This document shows, piece by piece, positions 10,708 to 19,188 of a DNA stretch of 64,000 bases. The notes beneath the pieces were generated by a model. It did not search any database, was not told the origin of the DNA, and saw only the letters and a program-made list of their open reading frames with translations. Made by a program: the position numbers and the translations under genes. The DNA lies in NCBI GenBank assembly GCA_020746995.1, contig JAGPXD010000006.1:248001-312000 (forward strand). Direction: 5' to 3'. This DNA is from Plectosphaerella cucumerina. Its lineage: Eukaryota; Ascomycota; Sordariomycetes; Glomerellales; Plectosphaerellaceae. Numbering within the stretch: position 1 is the first letter of the stretch; each line of letters opens with the position of its first letter.

Positions 10708-12594
10708 CTACTCCGCCCTGCGGATCAAAGGCTCCTCTTCGCTTTCTCCCGCCGCCGGCTCCTTCAGATACACTGCACAACGTTAGCTGTAATCTTCCAA
10801 CACCAAACATTACAAACTCACCGTGTGGTCGGATAAACATGGTCGTCACAAACGCAACACCAAACAGCCCCACGAGCAGCGCAAAGATGGCCTGGTCAAA
10901 CACCCCCACGGTCGCGTAGTACAGGCTGTTGAAGGCAATGGGCCCCACGACGCGCGACAAGGCCTGCAAAAGGCCTACGGCGCCCAAGAGCTTGCCCACC
11001 TGCTCGGCCGGGACGTGCTTGGTCGCCGCCGACTGAACCGTGGCGCTTCCAAGTCCGCCGACGGCCGTCAGCAGGCCCGAGGCGACGAACAGGGACTCAC
11101 GCCGCGCGAGCAGGTAGCCGAGCGAGCCGATAAGGTCTGACAGCAAGGCGACGCGGATAAGGGACACATCGACAGCATCGGCCCCAGCGTTCTGGTCTGT
11201 GACGGGCCTGCCCGTCTCGAGAGCGCGGCGGGCAGCAGGGCGGGTGCGGAAGACGTAGTTGATGGCTGGCAGCAGCATGAGAAGCACAAACACCCGGACG
11301 AAACTGACGGCCGAGATGAAGCGCGAGCTCTCGGGCGTCTTCCAGTTCCACGTGTTCTCCGACTCGCAGTAGAGCAGCAGAACGGTGCCGACGCTGAAGC
11401 CAGCGCCAAGCAGGATGGTGTCAACGATGGCGAAGGAGACGAGGTTGCGGCGCAGAGCGGGCGAGGAGCCCGACTGCGTGGGCCACAGGGCCTTGAGAGG
11501 GGACAGAACGTTGGCGCTAGCGGCGGTGGTGCGGATTGTGGCCCAAGCGGAGGCGGCGCGGGCATGGAACGACGACGGAGACGAAGACGAAGACGAAGCC
11601 GCGGCGGCGTGAAGGGCAGCAGCGTGGGCGGCGGCGGCAGCGCGGACCTCATCATGGGCCTTTCGGGCAATCTGCTGGCGCTCGCGCGAGAGCGACTCGG
11701 GCACGACGAGACCGACAAATGTGACAAAGAAGAGGTGGCAGCCGAGGGTGACGTAGAAGACGGACAGAAGGCTGCCAGTAAGGGCAACGAGGTAGCTGGC
11801 CAGCAGGGGCCCAACGGCGAGGCCGAGGAAGAGGCAGGCGTGGACGCGGCCAAAGTAGACAGCGCGGCGCGAGGGCGGGGTGCAGTCGCTGGTGTACGAG
11901 TTGCTCAAGATCTGTCCAGCCGTGAAAGAACCAGTGAGTCCGTCGCAGGTGGCGGCCAAGATGAGCCAGTTGTAGTGGAAGACGTCTGGGAACTTTGCGC
12001 AGAGGATGAAGATGAGCTCCGAGGCGCAGCCGCCGCACGAGGACAGGGCGAGCAGCTTGGTCCGGCCGTAGCGGTCCGAGAGGTGGCCGAGACGAGGGGC
12101 GGCGACGGCGGAGAGGATGCCGGTGGTGAGGCTCAGGGCCATTGTGAACATGGAGACGCTCTTCTTGACCTCGGGGATGAAGCACTGGGGGTTGTCGGCG
12201 CCGAGGTTGACGGGGGCGTAGGAGAAGGAGGGGTCGGCGAGGGTCTGGTCGGCGAAGCGCTTGCGGCAGACGAGGTCGACGATGCTGTGGAAGTTTAGTA
12301 CGGATCTCTTGTCGTAGAGGCAGGACAGCGGGAAGCTCACAGGTTGAGCTTGGGCACGAGGCAGCCGCCAAAGGCCAGGGTGAAGAGGAAGAAGGGACCC
12401 AGGAGCCAGAAGACCGAGGGCCGACGCCACCAGGGCAGGCCGGCGAACTCTGCGTCGCCTATCCACGAGTCTTTGCGCGCTGCGCCGGGGACGGGCTCTT
12501 CGCGGGCCTCGAGGAAGGGCGTCGACTCTGTTTCTTCGAAGACGGGGGCCGTCGTCGGGGCGCGGCCGCTGGTGCCATACTTTGCGGCAGGCAT
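10708..12594 (-). CDS. Major facilitator superfamily transporter, substrate unknown
   Basis: Exon 1 is 12594-12341, intron 1 is 12285-12340 (GTGAGC, ACTAAAC branch, CCACAG), exon 2 is 12284-10822, intron 2 is 10773-10821 (GTGAGT, GCTAAC branch, GTGCAG) and exon 3 is 10772-10708, giving 593 residues. The last exon encodes only 21 codons ending EEEPLIRRAE; without it the ORF runs into unrelated sequence. After a cytosolic N-terminus with an EETESTPFL segment there are about 12 hydrophobic segments. The MFS motif A variant GHLSDRYGRTK follows transmembrane segment 2, and a long alanine/serine-rich loop separates the two halves. The shape resembles the tetracycline-resistance/SLC46-like MFS proteins common in ascomycetes. 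No substrate can be inferred from sequence or neighbours. Confidence 0.88.
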
Positions 12595-13911
12595 GGCTGT
12601 TGGACTTGAGGGTGTATCTAGAGCTATGCTATGCTACGCTGCGTGCTTCTCTTGCGCGAACGCGGGGATGTGGTCGTGGATGATGTGCTGGAGGGTCGAA
12701 TGATGCGATGGGTCTGTCTAGGCCATGCCTTGTCGTCGTCGCAAGCTGTGTGGATCTGGTGCACCTTCGTGCGAAGGGCAGGTCGTCGGAAGTCAACCGC
12801 GCATGGAGGGAGGGGGGTTGTTGGTGTCGTATCGTATCTCGTCGTGTCAGAGATGGAACCTTGAAGGAGAGATAAAAGAGAGAGGGACTGGGATGGGGGA
12901 GATGGCCGAGGTAGGCCAAGCTCCGACAGCCGCGGGGGCCCGCTTGATAAGATGCTGGTGGTGGGATTTCTGTTAGCATGGGAAATCGGGCAGGTATGGA
13001 TATCCCTGGATGGATGATGAGTGGATGATGTGGCGGACGGCGGGGATTGAGCCACCCGACCTCCGGCCGGCAGCATCCCTCGGGGCTAGAGGTTGCCCTA
13101 AACAGGGCGAGTTTAGGCTCGGCCCACCAACGGTCCCCCCAAGCGCAGCGGACTTTGCGGAGAATCATCCTCAACATGCCATTGATACACTCTGATTCAT
13201 CTCGAGCCCAACATGTTTCAGCACAATTCCAGCCCGCGTAAACGTCCCAAAGCGCGCCGCTGTCAAAGCGCGCCGCCACATCAACTCGACCCGGGAGCCT
13301 CGGACGTGACGGGAATCCTACGCGCCCAAAAGGCAGGTCGTCAAATCGATGACGCAGCCTTGACCGTCATCGCGCAGACAACGTTGTTCTTCCCCGTCCA
13401 ATGGGGATGATGCCGCTGGCGAGGCCGATTGGTAAGCCCCCCTGAGCGCCCTAACCGCCTGGAGAGTCGGAGCCGGTGCCACGGACGGGTCTAGCCGTGT
13501 TCGTCTGGGGGTGACACCACGATAACCGACTGGCTGACCTGACCACAGCGCCGGGTTGGTTGCTGGAAGACATCTCTGCCTCAACGTTGTCTGCCTGATG
13601 AACAGGGGATATACGTCAGCTTGTAAGCTTCTTGCTGAACCAGACGTCTGCCGCACCGGAACGCCCTTCTTCATGACCGACTCCTTTCCAAGACTGGGAG
13701 GTCGATCTCCCAAAGCCTTTTCACCCTGTCGTGTAACCGTCGAATATAATTGGGGTGTTGTGTCGGATTGGCCTCACCCCATTCTTCCCGGTTATAATTG
13801 GGCCAGCCCCTTGGACGCAGGCCTCCATTTTCCAAGTAAATCTACCTCTCGACATCCTTCGACGTAAGCCAACCACAAATACAACCAATCCAGCCATCGA
13901 GACTTCAAGAG
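12595..13911. other. Divergent intergenic region between MFS transporter and F-box gene
   Basis: A 1.3 kb shared upstream region with CT-rich and GC-rich stretches. ORFs of up to 216 codons occur on the minus strand, but they overlap others in several frames, are low complexity and match no family I know. Two related AT-rich words, ATAATTGGGG near 13745 and ATAATTGGGC near 13795, lie about 50 bases apart upstream of the F-box gene; their significance is unknown. Confidence 0.5.
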
Positions 13912-15195
13912 ATGCCAACACAGCTCGCGTCCCTCCCTGCCGAGATTCTCGTCATCATTTTGTCGGCTGCGACTTCGACCTCGGATGTGCTCTCGCTCAT
14001 CTGTGCCTCATCAACCTTTTACAGGGCATTTGTGCCCGCCAAACGAATCGTCTTCTCCAACATCTTGGCCAAAGAACTTGGGTCCGCCGTAAGAGATGCT
14101 CTTGCAATAATACTCTTCTTCCCTGGGCAGATCAGCAATATTGAGGCGGCCTTGCAAGCCGTCCAACAATATGCAGACCTACCGATTCCGGATCTCAGGT
14201 CTGAGCAGGACGGCGTGTCGTATGACCAGATCCTCCAAATTGCTTTTTGGAACCGCATTGTACAGGATCTTGTCGACAATTATGCTGCGTCCAGGCTCCC
14301 AGAGCTCCGCAAAGTACATTCCGACGCAGCCGGGCCGCTGACGGCCATGGAGCGCCGCCGAATCGCCAGGGTCATCCTCCGGCACCAGATCCTAGCACGG
14401 ATTCATGACTTCGGTGACGGGACTGCCGCCATGGTTAATCGGCGCGAGCATGTGGCTAACAGGCTGTTCAGCCTGTGGCCCCCGTGGGAGATGCAACAGC
14501 TGGCTGATGTCAGTGTGCATATTGTTACCATGGCGACCTTCGCGGTCCAGTACCTCCTCCGAGGCACGGGGCCACCCGCTCGGGTGGACCTGCGGGTGCC
14601 GGAGCGGAAAGAGTCTGTTCATGACCTTGGCATTCTGCACAAGAGATTGATCGCTGCCGTGGCCGAGGCTGCCACCATACCGTACGGGTCACCGGCAGTC
14701 AAGCCTTCAGAAGATATTGAGATGCATGTGGGACAATGGTTCCTTGCTCTTGAATGGACCGGACGACTGCGGCGCGGGGCATCTGATGCAGTGACCGAGG
14801 ATCGCAGGCCAATGTGCTATGAAGTTCTTCAGGAGCTTTACGAAATCGAGAATGCAGCGGCGCGCCTCGTCTTCGCCCAGGAATCAGACCACCATGATGG
14901 GTCAGCTCCTTTTGCGTGGGTTGATGGACACGGCGGCGTCGACTGCCAGCGCTGGTCCGACTACGTACATAGAAAGGTGCTCCCAGAAGAGCATTCGCTC
15001 ATGGAGCCCGCCTATATAAGACAGACGACCGGACAGTGGCGCTGGATGGGGTTTGTCTTCTGGGATAGGCCGCGTGTGGAGATGCTAAAGTCCCGCTTGT
15101 CCTTTCCGGCGACTGGGTGGTTCATCAGTCCGCCACCATCCCGCAGAAAGTGCCGAGCCCTCGTTCAAATATTCGAGCCCAGCCGCCGGCGTTAA
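13912..15195 (+). CDS. Uncharacterised protein with N-terminal F-box-like motif
   Basis: A single-exon ORF of 427 residues. The first about 40 residues (LASLPAEILVIILSAATSTSDVLSL) match the F-box pattern LP.EIL..I, which in known proteins binds Skp1 in SCF ubiquitin ligases. The remainder is globular, rich in Trp, Arg and Leu, with segments such as LFSLWPPWEMQQ and WRWMGFVFWDRPR. I recognise no WD40, LRR or kelch repeats, so this fits the large family of fungal F-box proteins with unassigned C-termini. A 5S rRNA gene lies 60 bases after its stop. An intact long frame in ordinary coding composition supports a real gene; the function is not known. Confidence 0.8.
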   Translation: MPTQLASLPAEILVIILSAATSTSDVLSLICASSTFYRAFVPAKRIVFSNILAKELGSAVRDALAIILFFPGQISNIEAALQAVQQYADLPIPDLRSEQDGVSYDQILQIAFWNRIVQDLVDNYAASRLPELRKVHSDAAGPLTAMERRRIARVILRHQILARIHDFGDGTAAMVNRREHVANRLFSLWPPWEMQQLADVSVHIVTMATFAVQYLLRGTGPPARVDLRVPERKESVHDLGILHKRLIAAVAEAATIPYGSPAVKPSEDIEMHVGQWFLALEWTGRLRRGASDAVTEDRRPMCYEVLQELYEIENAAARLVFAQESDHHDGSAPFAWVDGHGGVDCQRWSDYVHRKVLPEEHSLMEPAYIRQTTGQWRWMGFVFWDRPRVEMLKSRLSFPATGWFISPPPSRRKCRALVQIFEPSRRR

Positions 15196-15255
15196 GCAGC
15201 AGAGGGTGGGCTCAACACCCTACCCTCTTGAGAATGCCGAGACCTGCTTCCTAGC

Positions 15256-15374
15256 ACATACGACCATAGCCACCAGAGAACACGGGATCCCGTCCGCTCT
15301 CCCATAGTTAAACTGGTGAGCGCCGGATCAGTAGTTGGGTCGGTGACGACCAGCGAATCCCCGGTGTTGTATGT
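15256..15374 (+). rRNA. 5S ribosomal RNA gene (dispersed copy)
   Basis: A 119-nt stretch starts ACATACGACCATAG and ends GTGTTGTATGT, the ends shared by ascomycete 5S rRNAs; the termini pair as helix I (ACATAC with GTATGT). Internal blocks also fit: GATCCCGTCCGCTCTCC, GTTAAACTGGTGAG (pairing with upstream CACCAG as helix II), and AGTAGTTGGGTCGGTGACGA followed by CCAGCGAATCCC. An ATTTTT run follows at once, which serves as the RNA polymerase III terminator. Single dispersed 5S genes are known from Neurospora and relatives. Compared with the common Neurospora type the central helices differ at several positions but appear to keep pairing, so this may be a divergent isotype rather than a pseudogene. 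Confidence 0.88.
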
Positions 15375-15667
15375 ATTTTTGCCCTTCTGATGAAGTGTAG
15401 CCATTTTCAGGTTGATTGATCTACTGGTCAAGTTGCAGCTGCAACCCAAGTTCGTCCATCTTGGACCTTGCCAAAGCTGGCGATAGTCGTCCTGCTGTGC
15501 CTTCGATGGCAACTGAATTGCGACTTCGACCCAGCGGTAATAGACACAGCATTGTAAGTATTCGAAAGATTTCAAAATTCAATCGAAAAGAATCCACATG
15601 AACTCGCGACTCAATGGTTGCCACAGGTCGGGGGTTGGCGAACCAACTGTCGATCCTCCACACTGTC

Positions 15668-15685
15668 TTCACGGAATTCCGTGAA
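15668..15685. promoter_or_regulatory. Palindrome 1, CGG-N4-CCG regulator-type site
   Basis: A perfect 18-bp palindrome, TTCACGGAATTCCGTGAA, about 200 bases upstream of the SDR start codon. Its core CGG-AATT-CCG has the inverted-CGG form bound by dimeric fungal Zn2Cys6 regulators. An identical copy lies at 16973-16990 and a one-base variant at 15747-15764. Confidence 0.7.
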
Positions 15686-15746
15686 CGCCATGATTACCAC
15701 GGGGATTTGCCTGAGAGCTTATGGAAGCACGCATAACTACTATCTC

Positions 15747-15764
15747 TTCACGGATTTCCGTGAA
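15747..15764. promoter_or_regulatory. Palindrome 2, near-identical CGG-N4-CCG site
   Basis: TTCACGGATTTCCGTGAA differs from palindrome 1 by one spacer base. It is 18 bases before the TATA box of the SDR gene. The start-to-start distance from palindrome 1 is 79 bp. Confidence 0.7.
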
Positions 15765-15781
15765 ATAGCAATCAAATCATC

Positions 15782-15787
15782 TATAAA
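15782..15787 (+). promoter_or_regulatory. TATA box of the SDR gene
   Basis: TATAAA 92 bases before the ATG at 15879, just downstream of palindrome 2, followed by a CT-rich leader. The arrangement is that of a typical inducible fungal promoter. Confidence 0.55.
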
Positions 15788-15878
15788 GGCGATGTACGAC
15801 CTTCTGATTCCAAAAGTTCTCCTCCATCGCTCTCGCACATCACATCTTCATCCACCTACCTTGATCACCAAGCGCACA

Positions 15879-16800
15879 ATGCCTTCCGACACCCTCTCCC
15901 TCTCTGGCAAGACTGCCCTCGTGACCGGCTCCGGCCGCGAAAACGGCATCGGTGCAGCTATCGCCACGGCCTTTGCCCGCAACGGAGCCGACGTCGCCAT
16001 CCACCACGTCTCCGAGTCCACGGCACCCAGGGCCGCCGCCCTAGCAGCCGACATTGCCACCAAGTATGGCGTCAAGACGACTGTGATCCGCGGGGCTGTA
16101 GACAGCCAGGAAGCTGCCGCGAAGCTCGTCAAGGACACCCTCAAGGGTCTCGGCGCCAGCCGTCTCGATATTCTCGGTAAGCTGCTGCCTCCGTTTTCCC
16201 AAGAATCCCAGCTTCTGACATGCGGCAAGTCAACAACGGAGCTGTCGCCGCACCGAACCAGTCCCTCCTCGAGGCAACCTCCGAGACTCTTCAATTCGAG
16301 TTTGGCGCCAATGTCTTCGGCACCATCTATTTGACGCAGGCTGCTGTTATTCACGGCAAGATGCCCCGCGGCGGGCGCATCATCAATGTCGGCTCCATCG
16401 CATCCAAGACGGCGCCGATGATGACTTCCATCTACAATGCGTCGAAGTCTGCACAGGATAGTCTGACCGCTGGATGGGCAGGCGAGGTGAGAGCTTTTCT
16501 TCCTTCATGAAATGACATGTCCAGTACTGACCGGAACAGCTCGGCCGCAGTCATGGCATCACTGTTAATACCCTCGCCCCAGGTCCGATCCCGACGGAAA
16601 TGTCCAAGCCATTCCTCGAGCTTCCTGACGGCTCGCCGAACCCCGCAACGGCCGGGTTCATGGATGGTGCACGCGCGGCGCAGCGATACGGCACGGTCGA
16701 GGATATGGCCGACGCAGCGCTGCTGCTCGTGTCGGAGAAGAGCCGCTGGATCACGGCGCAGTGGATTTCTGTCAGCGGCGGCACCACGGGCACGATGTAG
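15879..16800 (+). CDS. Classical short-chain dehydrogenase/reductase (SDR)
   Basis: An NAD(P)H-dependent oxidoreductase of the Rossmann-fold SDR superfamily, 271 residues, the usual length. Exons are 15879-16176, 16230-16486 and 16540-16800. The introns are 16177-16229 (GTAAGC...GCAAG, phase 1) and 16487-16539 (GTGAGA, ACTGACC branch, AACAG, phase 0). Cofactor motif: TGSGRENGIG near residues 17-26. Structural motif: NNG at 101-103. The catalytic tetrad is visible as Asn127, Ser155, Tyr168 and Lys172 (YNASK). The following PGPIPTEMS is the usual post-catalytic turn. No targeting signal is seen, so it is probably cytosolic. Two CGG-N4-CCG palindromes and a TATA box lie upstream, and the adjacent regulator gene carries the same palindrome. 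This suggests an inducible enzyme with its own regulator. The substrate is unknown. Confidence 0.92.
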
Positions 16801-16972
16801 ACACGTTCATGTTGGTAGAAAGGAAAAGGGTAGAGTTGAAGCTTGTAGACCGATAAACTCGTTCAATTGGTCCCAAATCGTAACTTGACTAGTGTGGCTG
16901 CTCCTTCGAGCCAGAAAAGGGGTAAGGGGGGTTTGGTAAGCAGCGACGTCATCGGGGGAGGTGCCTGTACAG

Positions 16973-16990
16973 TTCACGGAATTCCGTGAA
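16973..16990. promoter_or_regulatory. Palindrome 3, identical to palindrome 1, upstream of the regulator gene
   Basis: TTCACGGAATTCCGTGAA recurs exactly, 93 bases before the regulator's ATG at 17084 and 172 bases after the SDR stop. Its position in the regulator's own promoter suggests autoregulation by that zinc-cluster protein; this is inference. Confidence 0.7.
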
Positions 16991-17083
16991 ATGTCCCCTC
17001 CTTCATAACCGCTGTTCTGGAAACTTGGCAGTCAACACCATCAATCAGACTCAGGACTGAAAATCAGTCGCTTAATAGATATC

Positions 17084-18742
17084 ATGACCAAGTTATCACA
17101 GGGAAGCTCCCCCAAGCAGTGTCCAGTGTGCTACAAGAAGTTCGCCCAAGGTCCGTACCTCCTCATCGCCATTGCCCCTTTCTCTCCGTGCGATTTCTCA
17201 CCTGTCAACACGGTCTGACCCTCGCAGCCACCACGCTCAAGCGACACATCTACTACTGCCGCTCCAAGAAGATTGAGGCTTGCCGAAAGAAATCTTGTGT
17301 CTCGTGCATCCGGGCTAAAACTCGGTGCTCATGGCCTGCTGGTCCCGGCGAAGTTACCCTGTGTGCGATGTCAAGCCCGTGGCTCAGCATGCGAGTATGA
17401 ACATCCCAGCGAGTATGGGCAGAAACCCCACACGCCGGTCAAGGTTCTCAAGCCCAGTCAGACAGATGGACCTCTTGGCGATGAGCCCGCCGAAATTGAG
17501 GTAGCGATCGAGACGGTTACCCCGGATGTGACAAACCACTCGAGCAGGTTGGACTCCTCCTGGGACTCAAGCTTGACTCCCTCCAGCCAGTCCAGCGGCG
17601 GGATAATCGGCTTCCACAACGATCAGGACATCGACTCATGGGATCTCATGGCCATTGACAGCTGTCTTTCAGCTCTGCGCCCTCAAAGTCTCGCCAGCAC
17701 CGCTCTCTTCCACACCAGGCCTTTCACTCGGCCAACCCAGACACCCTGTGTATCTCTGGCGATGCGCATCTTACGATCATACCCCTCCATGATGTCTAGA
17801 GACGGCGGCCTTCCTCCGTTTGTCAGTCCTCAGCTGTACTCAGGCAAACAGCAAAGCCATTCTCGGTCCCAGGTCAGCCTCGGCATGCCTGCAATCGCTG
17901 ATCGAGCTGACGAGTATTTGTAGGCCTTGTCCACATGTGCCAAACTCGCGCAGCAGCTCAGATCGCCGCATACCAACAAGATCACCGTGTGGGAGAAGAT
18001 ATGGTTCGAGCAGGAGCGCATTTCTGCTGAAGTAAGCAGCATGTACCTTCCATACCCGATCGTTCACTTATTCCGCAGCACTCAACCCTCGACCGGTGGG
18101 AGCTCCTGGCCGCCCTGCAAGCTCTCCTGATCTATTGCCTTATGCGTCTCAAGGACACTCCTATCGGTCACGATGCCTTTGACGCCTCGCTCCTGACCAC
18201 AGTCAACGTAAATCGGGCCATCTCCTGCAGTGACTCGACTCCAGCTGACGACCGACAGCTCATCTCCTCCTCACTTGTAGCATCCTCAACAGAAGTCTGC
18301 GATTTCGACCTCTCTGGCGACCCCGAGCAAGCCTGGAAAGAATGGCTCTTTGGAGAGTCGAGGCGTCGGTATGCGCCCCAGATTTCCCAAGCCCCAACCC
18401 CTCTGACCTGTGCCCAGCACCTTTCTCATGTTCCAGATCGTCAACATGCTCGTGGACATCTCCACTACTGTCTCCTCCTACGCCATCTGGGAGTTTGTGG
18501 CCATTCCGCTGCCGAGCCCGGCTGTGCTATGGAACGCCACCAAGTTGGATGGATGGAGCGCGGGTTTCGAGGAGTGGCGAAAAAGGCGCACGCTGTACGG
18601 CCTCTCTGAATCAGGAGGGCTGAAGAGGCTCAAGAAAGACAGCATGGGGTTGTGTCTATCGGGTCCAGCCGAGTGGGAGGACTGGAGCGCCGAGACTGGC
18701 GAGGTGGGTGCCCTGGTGATGATGGCCGGGGAGCTCCTGTAG
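17084..18742 (+). CDS. C2HC + Zn2Cys6 transcription factor with a reading-frame break in the zinc cluster
   Basis: A fungal regulator joining an N-terminal zinc finger (C13-x2-C16, H29, C33) to a Zn2Cys6 cluster. Exons are 17084-17150, 17228-17872, 17924-18031, 18079-18368 and 18418-18742; all four introns have good signals and consistent phases. The second half (DRWELLAALQALLIYCLMRLKD, later RRRTFLMFQIVNMLVD) matches the middle region of the C2H2+Zn2Cys6 family. Inside exon 2, however, the first half of the cluster (CVSCIRAKTRC) and the second half (LPCVRC, six residues, then C) are in different frames. One extra base near 17350 (ggcgaag where ggcaag would give GPGKLPC) explains it, and with it removed the protein is about 477 residues. 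As written, the first frame stops at 17400. A 55-base GT-AG segment (17299-17353) could also restore the frame, at the cost of three zinc ligands. Its promoter shares a palindrome with the neighbouring SDR. Confidence 0.75.
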
Positions 18743-19188
18743 GGAGGCAAGATGATGGGGATTCTATTTCTGGGAGTCTTTTGCTTCCAAGCAAGCAGTG
18801 AACTGCCGGTGCATCGCGTCAGCCCGATTGTTCCCTGATGCAAGCCGCCCGCCCCCAGAGCCCACTGGCCCAGCCCTTCAGCCCTCCAACCCCCTGCTGC
18901 ACCAATGCAACCCAGCCCCGAGCGATGATACCCCTGGTAGCCGTCGTTTCGTGGGCCAATGACCATTCAAAGCATTTCTTTCTGCGGATGCAGCAGTGGA
19001 CTGAGGTGGTCAGCAAGGTTCACGCTTATTGAACAAAATCGGAACTTTTGGCCCCCATGCCCCAGGCGGGACCCCTGATGATACCGACCCCTGGTCCGAA
19101 GGCAGGGGGGCAATATCTTGATGGCGTCCTTTTAGTTGTCACCCTCCCATCCCTCTTCAACGTTTTTCTCCTTTCGATCTGTCTGTCC
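18743..19188. other. Intergenic region upstream of DUF3176 gene
   Basis: No coding potential that I trust. The last about 50 bases before the DUF3176 start are strongly pyrimidine-rich (ccctcccatccctcttc and similar), a usual sign of a fungal core promoter and transcription start. Confidence 0.5.

Noticed and set aside
11564..12298. 244-codon ORF antisense to the MFS transporter
   Set aside because: Acidic/valine-rich shadow of the GC-biased third positions in the transporter gene.
13027..13110. Possible tRNA on the minus strand suggested by a CTCAATCCCC word
   Set aside because: The T-loop consensus is broken and no acceptor or anticodon stem can be made.
12629..13279. 216-codon minus-strand ORF between the MFS and F-box genes
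   Set aside because: Pro/Ser/His-rich, overlapped by other frames, no domain; lies in the transporter's promoter and leader.
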